Assembly (NCBI GenBank): GCA_028571685.1
Contig: CM053146.1
Location: forward strand, 115,605,431 to 115,669,430
DNA length: 64,000 bases
Origin: Heterohyrax brucei
Taxonomy: Eukaryota > Chordata > Mammalia > Hyracoidea > Procaviidae
Reading direction: 5' to 3'
Below, in pieces: positions 46,136-56,275 of this stretch (the first letter of the stretch is position 1; every line of letters begins with the position of its first letter). Position numbers and translations under genes: made by a program. The notes beneath the pieces were generated by a model, which did no database searches, was not told the origin of the DNA, and worked only from the letters and a program-made list of their open reading frames with translations.

Positions 46136-46830
46136 GCTTGTCAGTCAACAAATATTTGATGAATATTAGTAAGTGCCAGGCACCAGACCAGGAACTGAGG
46201 GTGCACTGGTGAATCAACAGATACAGTCTTTATCTGGATGGAGTTCACAGCCGTGTTGACAACAGACAAGTCAACCAGCACACTGCTTAGTAATTACTGT
46301 GGTACAGAAGGTGGAGGAGCCTTTGGAAGCTGAAAGGAGGGACCACCCATCAAGACTTGTGGAGGACTGTCAGAGACAGCTGCCTGGTGGAAATGGCATA
46401 TAAGCAGAGATATAAAAGATAAGTAGAAATCAGCAAAGGAAGTGGACTAAACAGTGTTTAAGAGAGAAGGAATACGTGTACAAGGGACTGGTAGCAAGAG
46501 AATTTAGGGAACTAAAACAAAATTGAAGCTTAGCATTGTGGAGAAGGGTAGTTAAGAGACGGTGCTAGTGAGACAAGCAGCAGACAGCTAACGCAGAGCC
46601 TTGTAAGTTTCTTCAGAGTCTGACCTTTATTCTAGGGTATTGAGGTGCCGCTGAGAGATTTTAAACAGAGGAAAAGAAGTCTGTATTTTCCAAAAATCTC
46701 TTTGACTGCAGCATGGAAAGTGTATTGAAGAAGGGCAGTAACGGAGGAAGACACTGGTTAAGAGCGATTCCAAAAAGCCAGGTGAGTGGCTGTGGTCTCA
46801 GCGCCGCTAATAAATGTCAGGAGATACAGA
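46136..46830 (-). mobile_element. L2 LINE, antisense
   Basis: TCAACAAATATTTGATGAAT, AAGTGCCAGGCACCAGACCA and ATGGAGTTCACAGCC are the reverse of the L2 3' end. Downstream blocks AACGCAGAGCCTTGTAAG, GACCTTTATTCTAGGGTATT and AACAGAGGAAAAGAAG continue into L2 coding sequence read in reverse. The frame 46713-47024 is not a gene. Confidence 0.75.
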
Positions 46831-47305
46831 GAAAAGAGTTTAGAGGTGAGGGCTGTTTAGGGGCCAGAGGACTTGATAACAGCCTAGATGGAGAGATGGA
46901 GGGAAGAGAGGTCAAGATGCCACCATCAGTGATTACTTTTCCTTGCCTATATTCATTTTTTGTGTTCTCTAGAGTTAATGGTGATCTTATTCTGTTTTCT
47001 TCTTATAAATACTGTTGCCACTAATTCAACCCAGACTCTCATCTTTTCAACACGTTTGGATGCAGCAGAGCAGCTCTCACTTTTACCTACCCTCTTGAGC
47101 CAATCTCTCCTGAGGCACCCTGACCTGCTCCAGGTTGCCCTCAGCTCCTAAACTCTGGGTACAAGGTTGTCACCATGCTCCCATTCACTCTTTTCTCCTG
47201 TCTTGTTTGCCGAGTCTTCTGTTTCCTGTTTCCCATGTCTCCTTTTTTCTTGGTTCATGCCCTTAGTTTAGTGAAGCACGTCTTTCAGTAACTTCCTGAG
47301 AAAAG
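46831..47305. other. No recognised feature
   Basis: Possibly the tail of the L2 remnant to about 46900. The rest is unassigned. Confidence 0.35.
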
Positions 47306-47580
47306 GTTGTTGTTAGGTACTGTCAGATAGATTTCCACTCATAGTGACCCCATATGTCAGAGTAGAATTGCCCCCATCAAGTTTCCTTGGCTATAATCTT
47401 CACCAAAGTAGATCATCAGGTCTTCCATCCATTGTGCCACTGTGCAGGTTTGAACCATCAACCTTTCAATTAGCAACCAGGTACTAATTATGTCAATAGA
47501 TGCAAACAAAACATTGATAAAATTCAACATGAATTTATGATTTAAAAAGAAACTCAACCATTTGTGCCACTAGGTCTCCT
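47306..47580 (-). mobile_element. AfroSINE (long form), antisense, with L1-derived insert
   Basis: Left part 47306-47484 reads GTTGTTGTTAGGTACTGTCA, GAGTAGAATTGCCCCCATCA, CTTGGCTATAATCTTCACCA and TTTGAACCATCAACCTTTCA. Right part 47555-47580 reads CAACCATTTGTGCCACTAGG. Between them lies a 67-bp segment also present at 48187-48253. The TTGTTGTTAGG start is identical in style to the RTE 3' tail. Confidence 0.85.
47488..47554 (+). repeat. 67-bp templated insertion inside AfroSINE
   Basis: Matches 48187-48253 at 65 of 67 positions in the same orientation (TTATGTSAATAGATGC to AAAAAGAAACT). It lies between TACT and CAACC of the SINE; ACT is repeated at both edges. Confidence 0.88.
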
Positions 47581-47699
47581 TTCTGAGAAACGCACTTGGA
47601 ACATAAAATGGTTAATGGACCTGCATGACTGAAAATGTTATTCAACACTCTACCAGATTCAAAAAGCATATCAAAATATAAAAAGCATATCACTACAAT

Positions 47700-48178
47700 T
47701 TTTCATTCAACAGTGGCTTTTAATATTTATTCATACACCTGTGTACAGCCATAATTCAATTCTGGTTGATGGCTCTATTGTGTTGTACTATATGAATGTA
47801 CCTTAGTTTATACTTCCACTCTCTTGCTGATGGAAACGATGGTGGTGTAATTGCTAACTGCTCTCTGCTAGCCAAAAAGTTAGCAGTTTGAATCCATCAG
47901 GTGCTTCTTGGAAATTCTATGGAGCACTTCTACTCTACCCTATAGAAGCACTGTGAGTTGGAATCTACTTGACAACAGTGTGTTTGGGATTTTTGGAGGG
48001 GTTTCTCTTGTTGATGGATATTTAGGTTGATTATAAGCATTACCATTGTGGACACTGTTGCTATGAACATTGTTGTAGATATCTCCGGGTGCCCATGGGC
48101 AACAGCCTCTCATTTGTTTCCACTAGGAGTGTAATTGCTGGGCCAGAGATAGGGTCATCTTGCATCTTGGTCATATAT
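47700..48178 (-). mobile_element. Old L1 3' region, antisense, with SINE inside
   Basis: TGGATATTTAGGTTGATTAT, GTTGCTATGAACATTGTTGT and GTGTAATTGCTGGGCC are classic antisense L1M 3'-end sequence. An AfroSINE interrupts it at 47835-48005. Confidence 0.72.
47835..48005 (+). mobile_element. AfroSINE, sense, with target duplication
   Basis: CGATGGTGGTGTAATTGCTA, AGCCAAAAAGTTAGCAGTTT, GAATCCATCAGGTGCTTCTT, AGCACTGTGAGTTGGAATCT, ACTTGACAACAGTGTGTTTG. It is flanked by CTCTTGYTGATGGA at 47821-47834 and about 48006-48019. Confidence 0.92.
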
Positions 48179-48186
48179 ATATATGG

Positions 48187-48253
48187 TTATGTGAATAGAT
48201 GCAAACAAAACATTGATAAAATTCAACAGGAATTTATGATTTAAAAAGAAACT
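48187..48253 (+). repeat. 67-bp duplicated segment, donor copy (left edge of L1)
   Basis: The first 67 bp of the L1 fragment that starts here, matching 47488-47554 with two differences. The donor continues into L1; the copy does not. Confidence 0.88.
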
Positions 48254-49630
48254 GTTAAAAAATTAGAAATACGAGAAACTCCCTTAATCTGATAGAGTGT
48301 CTATAAAATAACTTTTTAAAGCCGTATTTAATGGGCAAACATCCAAACAACTCTTTCTAAAATCACAAATGAAACGAGGCAGCCCCCTCTTATCATTTTG
48401 ATTCAGCATCATTTTGAAGGCCATGGCCAGTATGAAAGAAGAAGAAAAAGAATGAAGGATTAGGAAGGAAGGAATAATACTGTCATTATTTTCAGGTAAC
48501 ATAACTATGTGCACAGAAAAACAAGAGGATCTATGAGCAAATTATGAGAAATAATACAAAGTTTAGCAAAAGTTAATTGCATTACTGTAGCTTATCAATA
48601 AGTACCTAGAAAATGTAATTAAAGAAAAGACAATGTTTACAATAAATTGAAAGAATAACAAGAACATAGAAATAAATCTAAAAGTGCATGTAAAGCTTTT
48701 ACAGGAGAATAATAAAACTTCATTAATAGCCAGTAAAAGAGACTCAAATAAATTTAAAGCTGTATCATACTGTGAATAGGAAGATAACAGCTTAACATCA
48801 TCTCTCTCCTAATTCAATACAGGTCCAATCAAAATTCCAACATGGATTTCTATGGAACTTGATAAACTGATTTGAAACTTTGCACAAAACGCAAAAGGGC
48901 AAAAGAAAAAAACAAATCCAGGACATTTATGATGAAGATGAACATGAAGGAGAGACTCATCCCATCAGGTAACCTGCCTTATTGTGAAACCATGGTAATT
49001 AAGGCAGGGTGGTATTGGCACTAGGATAGACAAATGGGCAGTAGAATAGACTAAAGACCCTGGAAATCAACTCTCACATGCATGAAACTCTGATATATGA
49101 CAGAAGTGGCAGGCCAGATGAGTGGGGGGGAAATCAATAGAGCAGAATGAAAAAGGTTATCCACACGGAAAAACGCAAAATTGGAACAGTACATCATACC
49201 ACAGACCAAAATTAACTCCAGAAAGATCAAGGACTTGGACATAAACAATGAAACTTTCAACAGAAATCACAAGCAAATATCTTCTAAACCTTGGAATAAA
49301 GAAAGATTTCTTCCACAATACTCAAAAAGTGATAACTATGAAACAATGTATTGACATATTTGCCTCTACTAAAATTAAGAACTTCTATGTGTCAAAGAAA
49401 AGAGAAAAGCCAAGCTACAAATGGAGAAAAGACAAAGAAAATATAACTATTCTTGGACAAGCATAACTGGGACCATCCCAAGCAAACCAAGATACAGGGT
49501 CACCCTATCTCTGGCCCAGCAATTACACTCCTAGTGGAAACAAAGAATGTTCACAACAACACTCTTCACAACAGCCAAGCCTGCAATCAGCCCAAATACT
49601 CATCAAAAAGAGAGCTGACGTACAAAAGAG

Positions 49631-49798
49631 TCCAACCAAACCCTTTGCTGTGGGGTTGATTTCAATTCACAGAAGTCCTGCAGGACAGAGTAAAACTGCC
49701 CCATAGGGTTTCCAGGGAGCTGTTGGTGGAGCTGAACAACCAACCTTTTAGTTACAAGCCAAATGCCTAACTTGCTCAACTGCTGTGCCACTAAAGTT
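49631..49798 (-). mobile_element. AfroSINE, antisense (cluster member 1)
   Basis: AACCAAACCCTTTGCTGTGG, CTGCAGGACAGAGTAAAACT, GGTTTCCAGGGAGCTG, ACCAACCTTTTAGTTAC, CAACTGCTGTGCCACTAAAG. Confidence 0.92.
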
Positions 49799-49823
49799 CT
49801 TGTATAAACTATGGAAGCATACC

Positions 49824-49986
49824 AAAAACCGAACCCATGGCTATTGAGTTGATTCCAACTCATAGTGAACCTATAGGACAGAATGTAACTACCCCATAGA
49901 GTTTCCAAGAAGCGCCTGGCAGATACAAACCGCTGACCTTCTGGCTAGCAGCCATAGCACTTAACAACTTTGCCACCAGTGTTTCA
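49824..49986 (-). mobile_element. AfroSINE, antisense (cluster member 2)
   Basis: CAAAAACCGAACCCATGGCT, ATTGAGTTGATTCCAACTCA, GTTTCCAAGAAGCGCCTGGC, ACAAACCGCTGACCTTCTGG, CACTTAACAACTTTGCCACC. Confidence 0.94.
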
Positions 49987-49997
49987 ATGGATGTATA

Positions 49998-50133
49998 GCC
50001 ACTGCTGTCAAGTTGTGCCTGACTCGTAGAGACCCAGAGGTCAGAGCAGAACTGCTCCATATAGTTTCCAAGGAACTGCTGACCTTTTGGTTAGCGGACT
50101 TAGCACTTAACCCACTAGGCCAGCAGGGTTTCC
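49998..50133 (-). mobile_element. AfroSINE, antisense (cluster member 3), with duplication
   Basis: CCACTGCTGTCAAGTTGTGC, CAGAACTGCTCCATATAGTT, TGACCTTTTGGTTAGCGGAC, TTAACCCACTAGGCCAGCAG. Perfect 11-bp duplications ATGGATGTATA flank it at 49987-49997 and 50134-50144. About 20 bp between the TTTCCAAGGA block and CTGACC are deleted. Confidence 0.94.
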
Positions 50134-50240
50134 ATGGATGTATAAACTGTGGTATATTCACACAATTTAATATAATAGGACAGCTAACAAGAATTGAACT
50201 ATAGCTACACACAGCAGTATGAATTATTAAAATCTAATGT

Positions 50241-50730
50241 CAGATGAAAAGATATAGTGGCCTGCTTTTTATAAAATTAACAATTTTTAGGAAATATACT
50301 TTGTAGGAATACAAATGGACATGTGTGGCAGGCATGTGCCATGTCAGCTTCATTACACTGGAATTCTCTTTCTTACGTAGGTCTGGGTTAGCAAGGGCTG
50401 AAAAAGATATTTTGTGCCACATTTGGAAAGTGAGTGTTTTTTTACGTTCAGAGGTTGTGTGCAGTGGGCCCCAAGAACTGCTGCAGCTCACACACATTGT
50501 TACTGATCTGGGCTATCATGTTAGGATGGAGCAGCAGACAGGCCCACAATTGGGACCTCTGAGTCCTGACCCAGTGGTTCCAGATCCTGGGACCACAGCT
50601 GAACGTATGCCTCCTCACCTCCCACTAAATCACCTCCTTTGCCGTTTCCAACTCCTGGGCTAAGCCTAGTACCGCACAAAAAAATGTAACAACCATACAT
50701 GAGTGGTTTGACTAGCTCTGACAACTACCT
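50241..50730. other. Unique sequence, nothing recognised
   Basis: No repeat or gene that I can name. The forward frame 50325-50663 (112 codons) has no recognisable motif. Confidence 0.4.
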
Positions 50731-50942
50731 GCAGGAGCCCTAGTGGCACAGTGGTTAAATGCTCAGCTACTAACCAAAAGGTTGGTGCTTCAAACCCACC
50801 AGCCATTCCACAGGAGAGAAATGTGGCAATCTGCTTCATAAAGTTACAGCCTTGGGAACCTTCTGCAGCAGTTTCACTGTGTCCTATAGGGTCACTATGA
50901 TTCCTATAGAATCAACACTATGACAGTGGGTTTGGGTTTTGG
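50731..50942 (+). mobile_element. AfroSINE (long form), sense, with target duplication
   Basis: GCAGGAGCCCTAGTGGCACA, GTGGTTAAATGCTCAGCTAC (A-box region), B-box GTGCTTCAAACCC, AGAAATGTGGCAATCTGCTT, GGTCACTATGATTCCTATAG, CAGTGGGTTTGGGTTTTGG. Repeat CAACTACCT at 50722-50730 and 50943-50951. This is a nearly full-length reference copy. Confidence 0.95.
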
Positions 50943-50951
50943 CAACTACCT

Positions 50952-51395
50952 AAAGCCAAACGTCTTTAATAAATCCCATATTCTGTATCATTCCTATGTT
51001 TATGTTTCTATAATCAAACCCTGATGGATATCATGAAATAAAACTATCCACAAAGGAAAGAAAAAGAACGATGAATACAGGATTGAGGAACCGGTTAATT
51101 AGAGTAGGTGGAGGCAGGAGGTTAGACCAGGAAAGAATCATACAATTAGATACAACTCATTGTCATAATTCTAGTGTTTATGTTGAGTGGTGACTTCATG
51201 GTTGTTTATTGCATGAGGAATAAATATAGTTGGGGGAATGGATGGCCATGCATAGGCTAGTGAAGGATTATGAATACTCCGAGTAAAACTAAGGGGGAAG
51301 AGAGAGAAACAGAAACAAGTAATTTCTTTCAAAAGACATGCCCTAGAAGTTATATGAGCATTTCCACTTGCCTCCCATTAGTTCACACTTAGTAT
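50952..51395. other. Unclear; possibly old repeat
   Basis: No gene. The stretch with TGATGGATATCATGAAATAA and CTAGTGTTTATGTTGAGTGG does not match a family I can name. Confidence 0.35.
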
Positions 51396-51400
51396 CCTGG

Positions 51401-51949
51401 CGTTTTTAGTCATCTAGTGCTGCTCTAGCAGAAATATCACAGAGCAGAAGTCTCTAACAAAGGAAAGTTTACACTTACACAGTTCAGTGGGTTACAAGTT
51501 CGCGTTCAGGATGTCTGCTGCAGGGGAAGGCTTTCCCTCTGTCAGCTCTGGAAGAAAGTCCTTGTGTTGCATCAGTCTTTGGTCAGGGTGCATCTTGGCA
51601 CAGAAACCTCAGGTCTGAAGGATGTGGTCTTCTCCCAGTGCTGCTTTCTTGATAGTGTAAGGTTCCCAATTCTCTGCTTGCTTCCCTTTCCTTTTATCTC
51701 TCATAAGATGAAAGGACAAAAGGTGGTTCAAGCCTCTCTCCAGGGAAACTCCCATTACAATGGAGCAGGGAGGTGATCTTATGAAGGAATTTACAGTCCC
51801 ACCCTAGTCCCCTCTGTTAACCACAGGCAGAGATTAGGATTTACAGCATCAGAAAATCATGAAACGGAGGGCAAGAACAGAATACAAGAAATCCCAGCCC
51901 AGCCAAATCACTACATGTGTTTTGGGGGGACACAATTCAATCCATGACA
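51401..51949 (-). mobile_element. Solo LTR, ERVL-MaLR, antisense, with 5-bp duplication
   Basis: 549 bp from TTTTTAGTCATCTAGTGCTG to ACACAATTCAATCCATGACA. Perfect CCTGG duplications at 51396-51400 and 51950-51954. Same subfamily as the LTRs at 3992 and 55717. The frame 51564-51776 is LTR sequence. Confidence 0.9.
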
Positions 51950-52204
51950 CCTGGCCACAACTAATTGCAAAGGAGTCCAGGAAATGTGTAACAGGAAGAA
52001 AGGAGCAGTAGACTGGAACATAAAGAACAGGCCCTCACCCAGGTGATGACTGTGAAAACGATAGATTTACAAAGTGCTTAGAAGAATTAATAAATGAGCT
52101 CTAAGGAACATAGATTTCAAAAAGCACTCCATGAACCAAAGTACAAAATTAAGAGGTCAGTGGGCTAGTGTTATGGACATTGTTTCTAAGTCCCCCGAAG
52201 ACAT

Positions 52205-52540
52205 TTTCCTAAAAACAAACAACAACAACAATAACAACAAAAAGCAACCCATAGCAACCCTATAGGGTAGAGTAGAACTGCCCCTTGGTGTTTTTCAGAA
52301 GTGTCTGGTAGACTCAAACTGCCCTTCTTTTGCTTAGCAGCTGAGCTCTTAACCACTGTACCGCTAACAAAATAAAACAAATCAATTCTGACTCATAGTA
52401 ACCCTATAGGACAGAATAGAGCTACTTCATGGAGTTTCCAAGGAGCTTCTGGCAGATTTGAACTGCCAACCTTTTGGTTAGTAGACATAGCACTTATCCA
52501 CTGTGCCACCAGGGTTTCCACTGTACCACTAAGGCTCCCT
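52205..52540 (-). mobile_element. AfroSINE, antisense, with a second AfroSINE nested
   Basis: Outer SINE: an AACAACAACAATAACAAC run, AGCAACCCATAGCAACCCTA, GTAGAGTAGAACTGCCCCTT, then up to CTTAACCACTGTACC at 52363. The remainder CTGTACCACTAAGGCTCC lies at 52521-52538. The interruption is the inner SINE at 52367-52519. Confidence 0.92.
52367..52519 (-). mobile_element. AfroSINE, antisense, inner copy with duplication
   Basis: ACAAATCAATTCTGACTCAT, ATAGGACAGAATAGAGCTAC, GTTTCCAAGGAGCTTCTGGC, TTTGAACTGCCAACCTTTTG, TCCACTGTGCCACCAGGGTT. Duplication ACTGTACCRCTA at 52355-52366 and 52520-52531. Confidence 0.94.
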
Positions 52541-52610
52541 AAATTTTGGGGAGGGGAATCATTTTCTCTCCATTGGATACGGTGTCTTCCAACTATAATC
52601 AGGTTGTCTT

Positions 52611-53067
52611 CACCTACCCAAGATGGTATTTTCAAGTTCGTCGTATGCATACGAAAGCTGGATGATGAGTCAGGAAGACAGAAGAACTGACGATGCTTTG
52701 AATTGTGTTGGAGAAGAATATTGAATGTACCACGGATTACCAAAAGAACAAACAGATCTATTGCAGAAGGAGTACAACCAGAGCGCTCACTGGAAACAAA
52801 GGTAGCAAGACTGCAACTCATATACTTTAGACATGTTGTCAGAAGGGATTAATCCTTAGAGAAGGATGTCATACTTGGTAGGGTGGAAGATGAACAAAGA
52901 AGAGGAAGACCCTCAACAAGATGGATTGACATGGTAGCTGCAAAGATGGGCTGAAGTGTAAAAACAACCGTGGGCATCTCCCAAGACCAGGTAGTGTTCT
53001 GTTCTTTCTGCATTGGGTTGCTAAGAGTTGGAACTGACTTGATGGCCCCTAACAATAACAACAACAA
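52611..53067 (+). mobile_element. RTE-type LINE 3' end, sense
   Basis: From CACCTACCCAAGATGGTATT to the tail GATGGCCCCTAACAATAACA. The blocks GAAGACAGAAGAACTGACGA, TATACTTTAGACATGTTGTC and CCCTCAACAAGATGGATTGA all match other RTE copies here. 5' truncated. Confidence 0.92.
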
Positions 53068-54067
53068 GATGCTAGCGAGAGACTTATCTCAATTTAGTTT
53101 TCCCAAAAGTAGATCCCCAAACAAGATTTGGATGTATTGTATGTGGGAGGTGATTCTAGGAAGCACTGAGAAGACAGGGAAATGAGAAAGGAAAGGAGGA
53201 AAGTATAGGTTAATTAACAGATTACCACTGTGGGCAACTGAAGATCACCTCAGACCCTCTAGAAGATTCTGTGGAACACTCCTCAGAATTATCTCCCTGA
53301 GGAGGAAGGAAGTTTGGATGTTTATATGTCAACTCCTGACTCTCATTAGAAATCATTCTTGGGGAGTTGAGTTCTCCATATTTCCAGCCTGCCCTACACA
53401 CAGGCCAATTAAAATCCCACGGACAGAGAGTGCCCTCAAGGAGAGAAGCACAGGAAGCCGCCAGCACAAAGGCCACTATCTGCAGGTGGCCTCTATGGTA
53501 TGCTGAGAAGACATGGGCAGCCACAGACAGCATCTATTCCATAATCAAGCTAAGCCAAGCAGATGCTCAACTGCTAGGAACTTGAAAAGCCAACTAAGTT
53601 ACATGGTGTCTGAAAAAGTTGAGATCCAGACTGTTCCTACTATCAGAACCACCTTTTGTGGCCCCCTTCCTAGACGTCCAGAGTGGCCTTGTTTCGTGTC
53701 CATTTCCAGATCTAGTTCTCTAAGTTCTCTGCCATTTTTGTGAGTGCTTCCAACATCTTTCAATTCTTCCTGTAAATTTCCAGTAAGGTTTTTTTCAGAA
53801 TTGGTTTCTGTAGTTTGCCAACAAAAATATAAAATAACTAGTACACGCGGAGACCTGATACACCTGAGACTTCTGCTATATATCTGCATCTTTCAGAACA
53901 TCATCCATCTGCACTTTGGTTTCCTCATCTATAAAATGAATGAATTATTCCAAGTATCTACTCAATTATTATTCTATGATTTGATTTAAGCCATGATAAT
54001 GGTCAAACAAGGAAAACCTTGTAAAATTTATTCCTATAGTCTAACCTCCAACTCTCACTTTGTGCCA
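53068..54067. other. Unique sequence
   Basis: No gene recognised. Overlapping frames of 62-103 codons on both strands around 53222-53889 lack motifs. 53069-53220 may be an old unclassified repeat. Confidence 0.4.
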
Positions 54068-54252
54068 ACTTTGAAGGCTCCTCGGTGGTACAATGGTTAA
54101 TTGCTAGCTGCTGACTGAAAGGTCAACAGTTCAAACCTACCAGTCACACCATGGGAGAAAAAAATCTGGTGATCTACATCCGTAGGGCAGTTCTACTCTG
54201 TCATATAGATTCACTGTAAGTTGGAATCAACTCAATGGCACATAACAACAAC
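54068..54252 (+). mobile_element. AfroSINE, sense, with RTE-type tail
   Basis: AGGCTCCTCGGTGGTACAAT, GACTGAAAGGTCAACAGTTC, AAACCTACCAGTCACACC, TGGTGATCTACATCCGTAGG, CACTGTAAGTTGGAATCAAC. It ends CAATGGCACATAACAACAAC, the RTE tail itself. A short SINE 3' remnant (AAAGTCACCATGAACTGGAG) follows near 54323. Confidence 0.93.
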
Positions 54253-54528
54253 ATAAATAGTAATTGCCAGCAATCTTGAGGATGACATAACATCAGGCAG
54301 TATTTTGTTTTGTTGTAAGTAAAGTCACCATGAACTGGAGTTGATGTAACAGTAACTATTCATCTATATCTATAAATAGTAATTGGCTCTTGAATCATAG
54401 CCAGTTGACTTTTTTGTACAGAAACCAGAAAGATGGCAACCAAAGCCATCTCCCGGATCTTACTTTTATCCTACCTAGAAACTGATTAGGGCAGGGGAAG
54501 AGATCCTTTGCTTTTATCTAAAAGAATT

Positions 54529-54731
54529 CTGGGAGCCCTATTGACTCAATCGTTAAGCACTGGGCTGTAAAGTGAAAGGCTGGCACTTTGAACCTAACCA
54601 GTAGCACCACAGAGAAAGACCTGGTGATCTGTTGCTGTAAAGATTACAATCTAGAAAACTCTACAGGGCAGTTCTGTTCCGTCACACGAGCTCATTGTGA
54701 GTCGGAAAGGATTCGAAAGCACCTAACACCA
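54529..54731 (+). mobile_element. AfroSINE (long form), sense, with RTE-type tail
   Basis: GGGAGCCCTATTGACTCAAT, GTAAAGTGAAAGGCTGGCAC, TTTGAACCTAACC, AAAGACCTGGTGATCTGTTG, GCTCATTGTGAGTCGGAAAG, CGAAAGCACCTAACACC. It ends in GCACCTAACA as RTE does. Confidence 0.92.
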
Positions 54732-55716
54732 GGCCTGCCTACAGAATTTCCTTCACACTGAATTTCCATTCTGAACATAATTGGATTTCTCATTCTCATT
54801 CCCATCACTGCTGGAAGGAGTGATGATTTCTGAAGCATGGAGAGAGTGACACACATAGTCCATTGTTCTGCATGGATTCAATAAACAAATGCCCAAGTTG
54901 GAAAGAGGATAAAGCCATGGTCGGTTATCATCTTCCAGCTAATGACACAGCTGAACAGGCGCAGCAGTGTTGCAGAAAAGGAACCAATTCAGGACTCTTG
55001 CTCTCCATTAAGTTATGATGATTTCCCAAGACATCCAGGGTAGAGCAGAGATGCTACTGATAAAAGGCGTGGCATGGATTGAATGACATGAAGAAAGAAA
55101 CTGACTGCAGCTGTCAGTGCAACTTGGCAGCCTGTAGCTATTCAGACAAATCTAAGCAAAGCACTAATCTTGGCTTCCTGATGCCTATAGGAAAGTGTTG
55201 CAACGACTGCTCTGTGTTGGCCTCCTAGGCAGGGCTGACGAAAATGTGCAGATTCTACACCTTTAGGGCTTTCCTAGGACATCTGCCTGATGGAACAGCT
55301 GCCACCCTTCCGCAGATTTGACTGTCTTCTGCAAAATCCAAGTTTTCATAACTAATCATATGTTTGCAGCCTTCCCACTGTGCCCACAGTCAGTATGGTG
55401 AGCACCAAATACCCATTACCCCATAGCCCCGCCTTCTGGAAACCTAACACCCAACAGGTAGGCCCAGCAGAGAGGAACTGAGGTTTGCCTTCTGTCTACC
55501 TAGCCATGACTTTCTAACTCCATTTCTGAGACTGATGTAGAAAGCGATGGTAACTGAATCCAACCTAGAAGCACATCTCTGACCCTGGTCCCTGGCAGCT
55601 TCCTACCCCGCGTTTCCTCCACAGTTGCCAAGATAGCTGCAGCTCTGTTGTGGCAACCCTACTCATCTAGTTGGGCATCTACCATTGGACAAAGGGATGA
55701 CCCTACCATTGCCAGG
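54732..55716. other. Unique sequence, nothing recognised
   Basis: No gene, RNA or repeat that I can name. Confidence 0.4.
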
Positions 55717-56275
55717 TATCATGGATTGAATTATGTCTCCTCAAAACTGTGTGTGTTGCAATTTGCCTGGGCCATAATTTCCAGTATTATGTGGTTGTCG
55801 TCTATTTTGTGATTATAATTTTTTTAATATGTTGTAAATCTTAATTTCTGCCTATGGATAACAACACAAGACTGGATCATGTTAAACGGATTATAATATC
55901 TTTCCAAAATCACATCCCTAATGCAATGTAAAAGGACTTTCCCTGCGGTGCTGCCTGCACCATCTTTTATCTTACAAGAGATAAAAGGAAAAGGAAGTGA
56001 GTAGAGAGTTGGGGACCTTGTGCCACCACGAAAGCAGTGCCAGGAGCAGAGTGTGTCCTTTGGACCCAAGGGCCCTGTGCCTGACAAGCTCCTTGACCAG
56101 GGGAAGATTGATGACGAGGACCTTCCTCTAGAGCTGACAGAACGAGAAAGCCTTCCCTCAGAGCTGATGCCCTGAATTTGGACTAGCCTACTGGATTGTA
56201 TGAGAATAAATTTCTCTTTGTTTAATCCAGTCACTCGTGGTATTCCTTTTAGAGCAGTACTAGATAACTAAAATA
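55717..56275 (+). mobile_element. Solo LTR, ERVL-MaLR, sense
   Basis: 559 bp from TATCATGGATTGAATTATGT to AGCAGTACTAGATAACTAAA. Flanks CCAGG at 55712-55716 and CCAGT at 56276-56280 look like a duplication with one change. The reverse frame 55824-56234 is LTR sequence. Confidence 0.87.

Larger units (their letters stand above)
48187..50240 (+). mobile_element. Old LINE-1, sense, split by three SINEs
   Basis: Diverged L1 reverse transcriptase to 3' region. 48187-49630 holds AATTCAACAGGAATTTATGA, GGCCATGGCCAGTATGAAAG, GGTGGTATTGGCACTAGGAT, GGCCCAGCAATTACACTCCT and CACTCTTCACAACAGCCAAG. 50134-50240 resumes with AAACTGTGGTATATTCACAC. No intact frame. Confidence 0.82.

Noticed and set aside
50731-50800. 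Genuine tRNA gene
   Set aside because: A- and B-box-like sequence is present, but it is followed by the AfroSINE body and lies between target duplications; no cloverleaf acceptor end.
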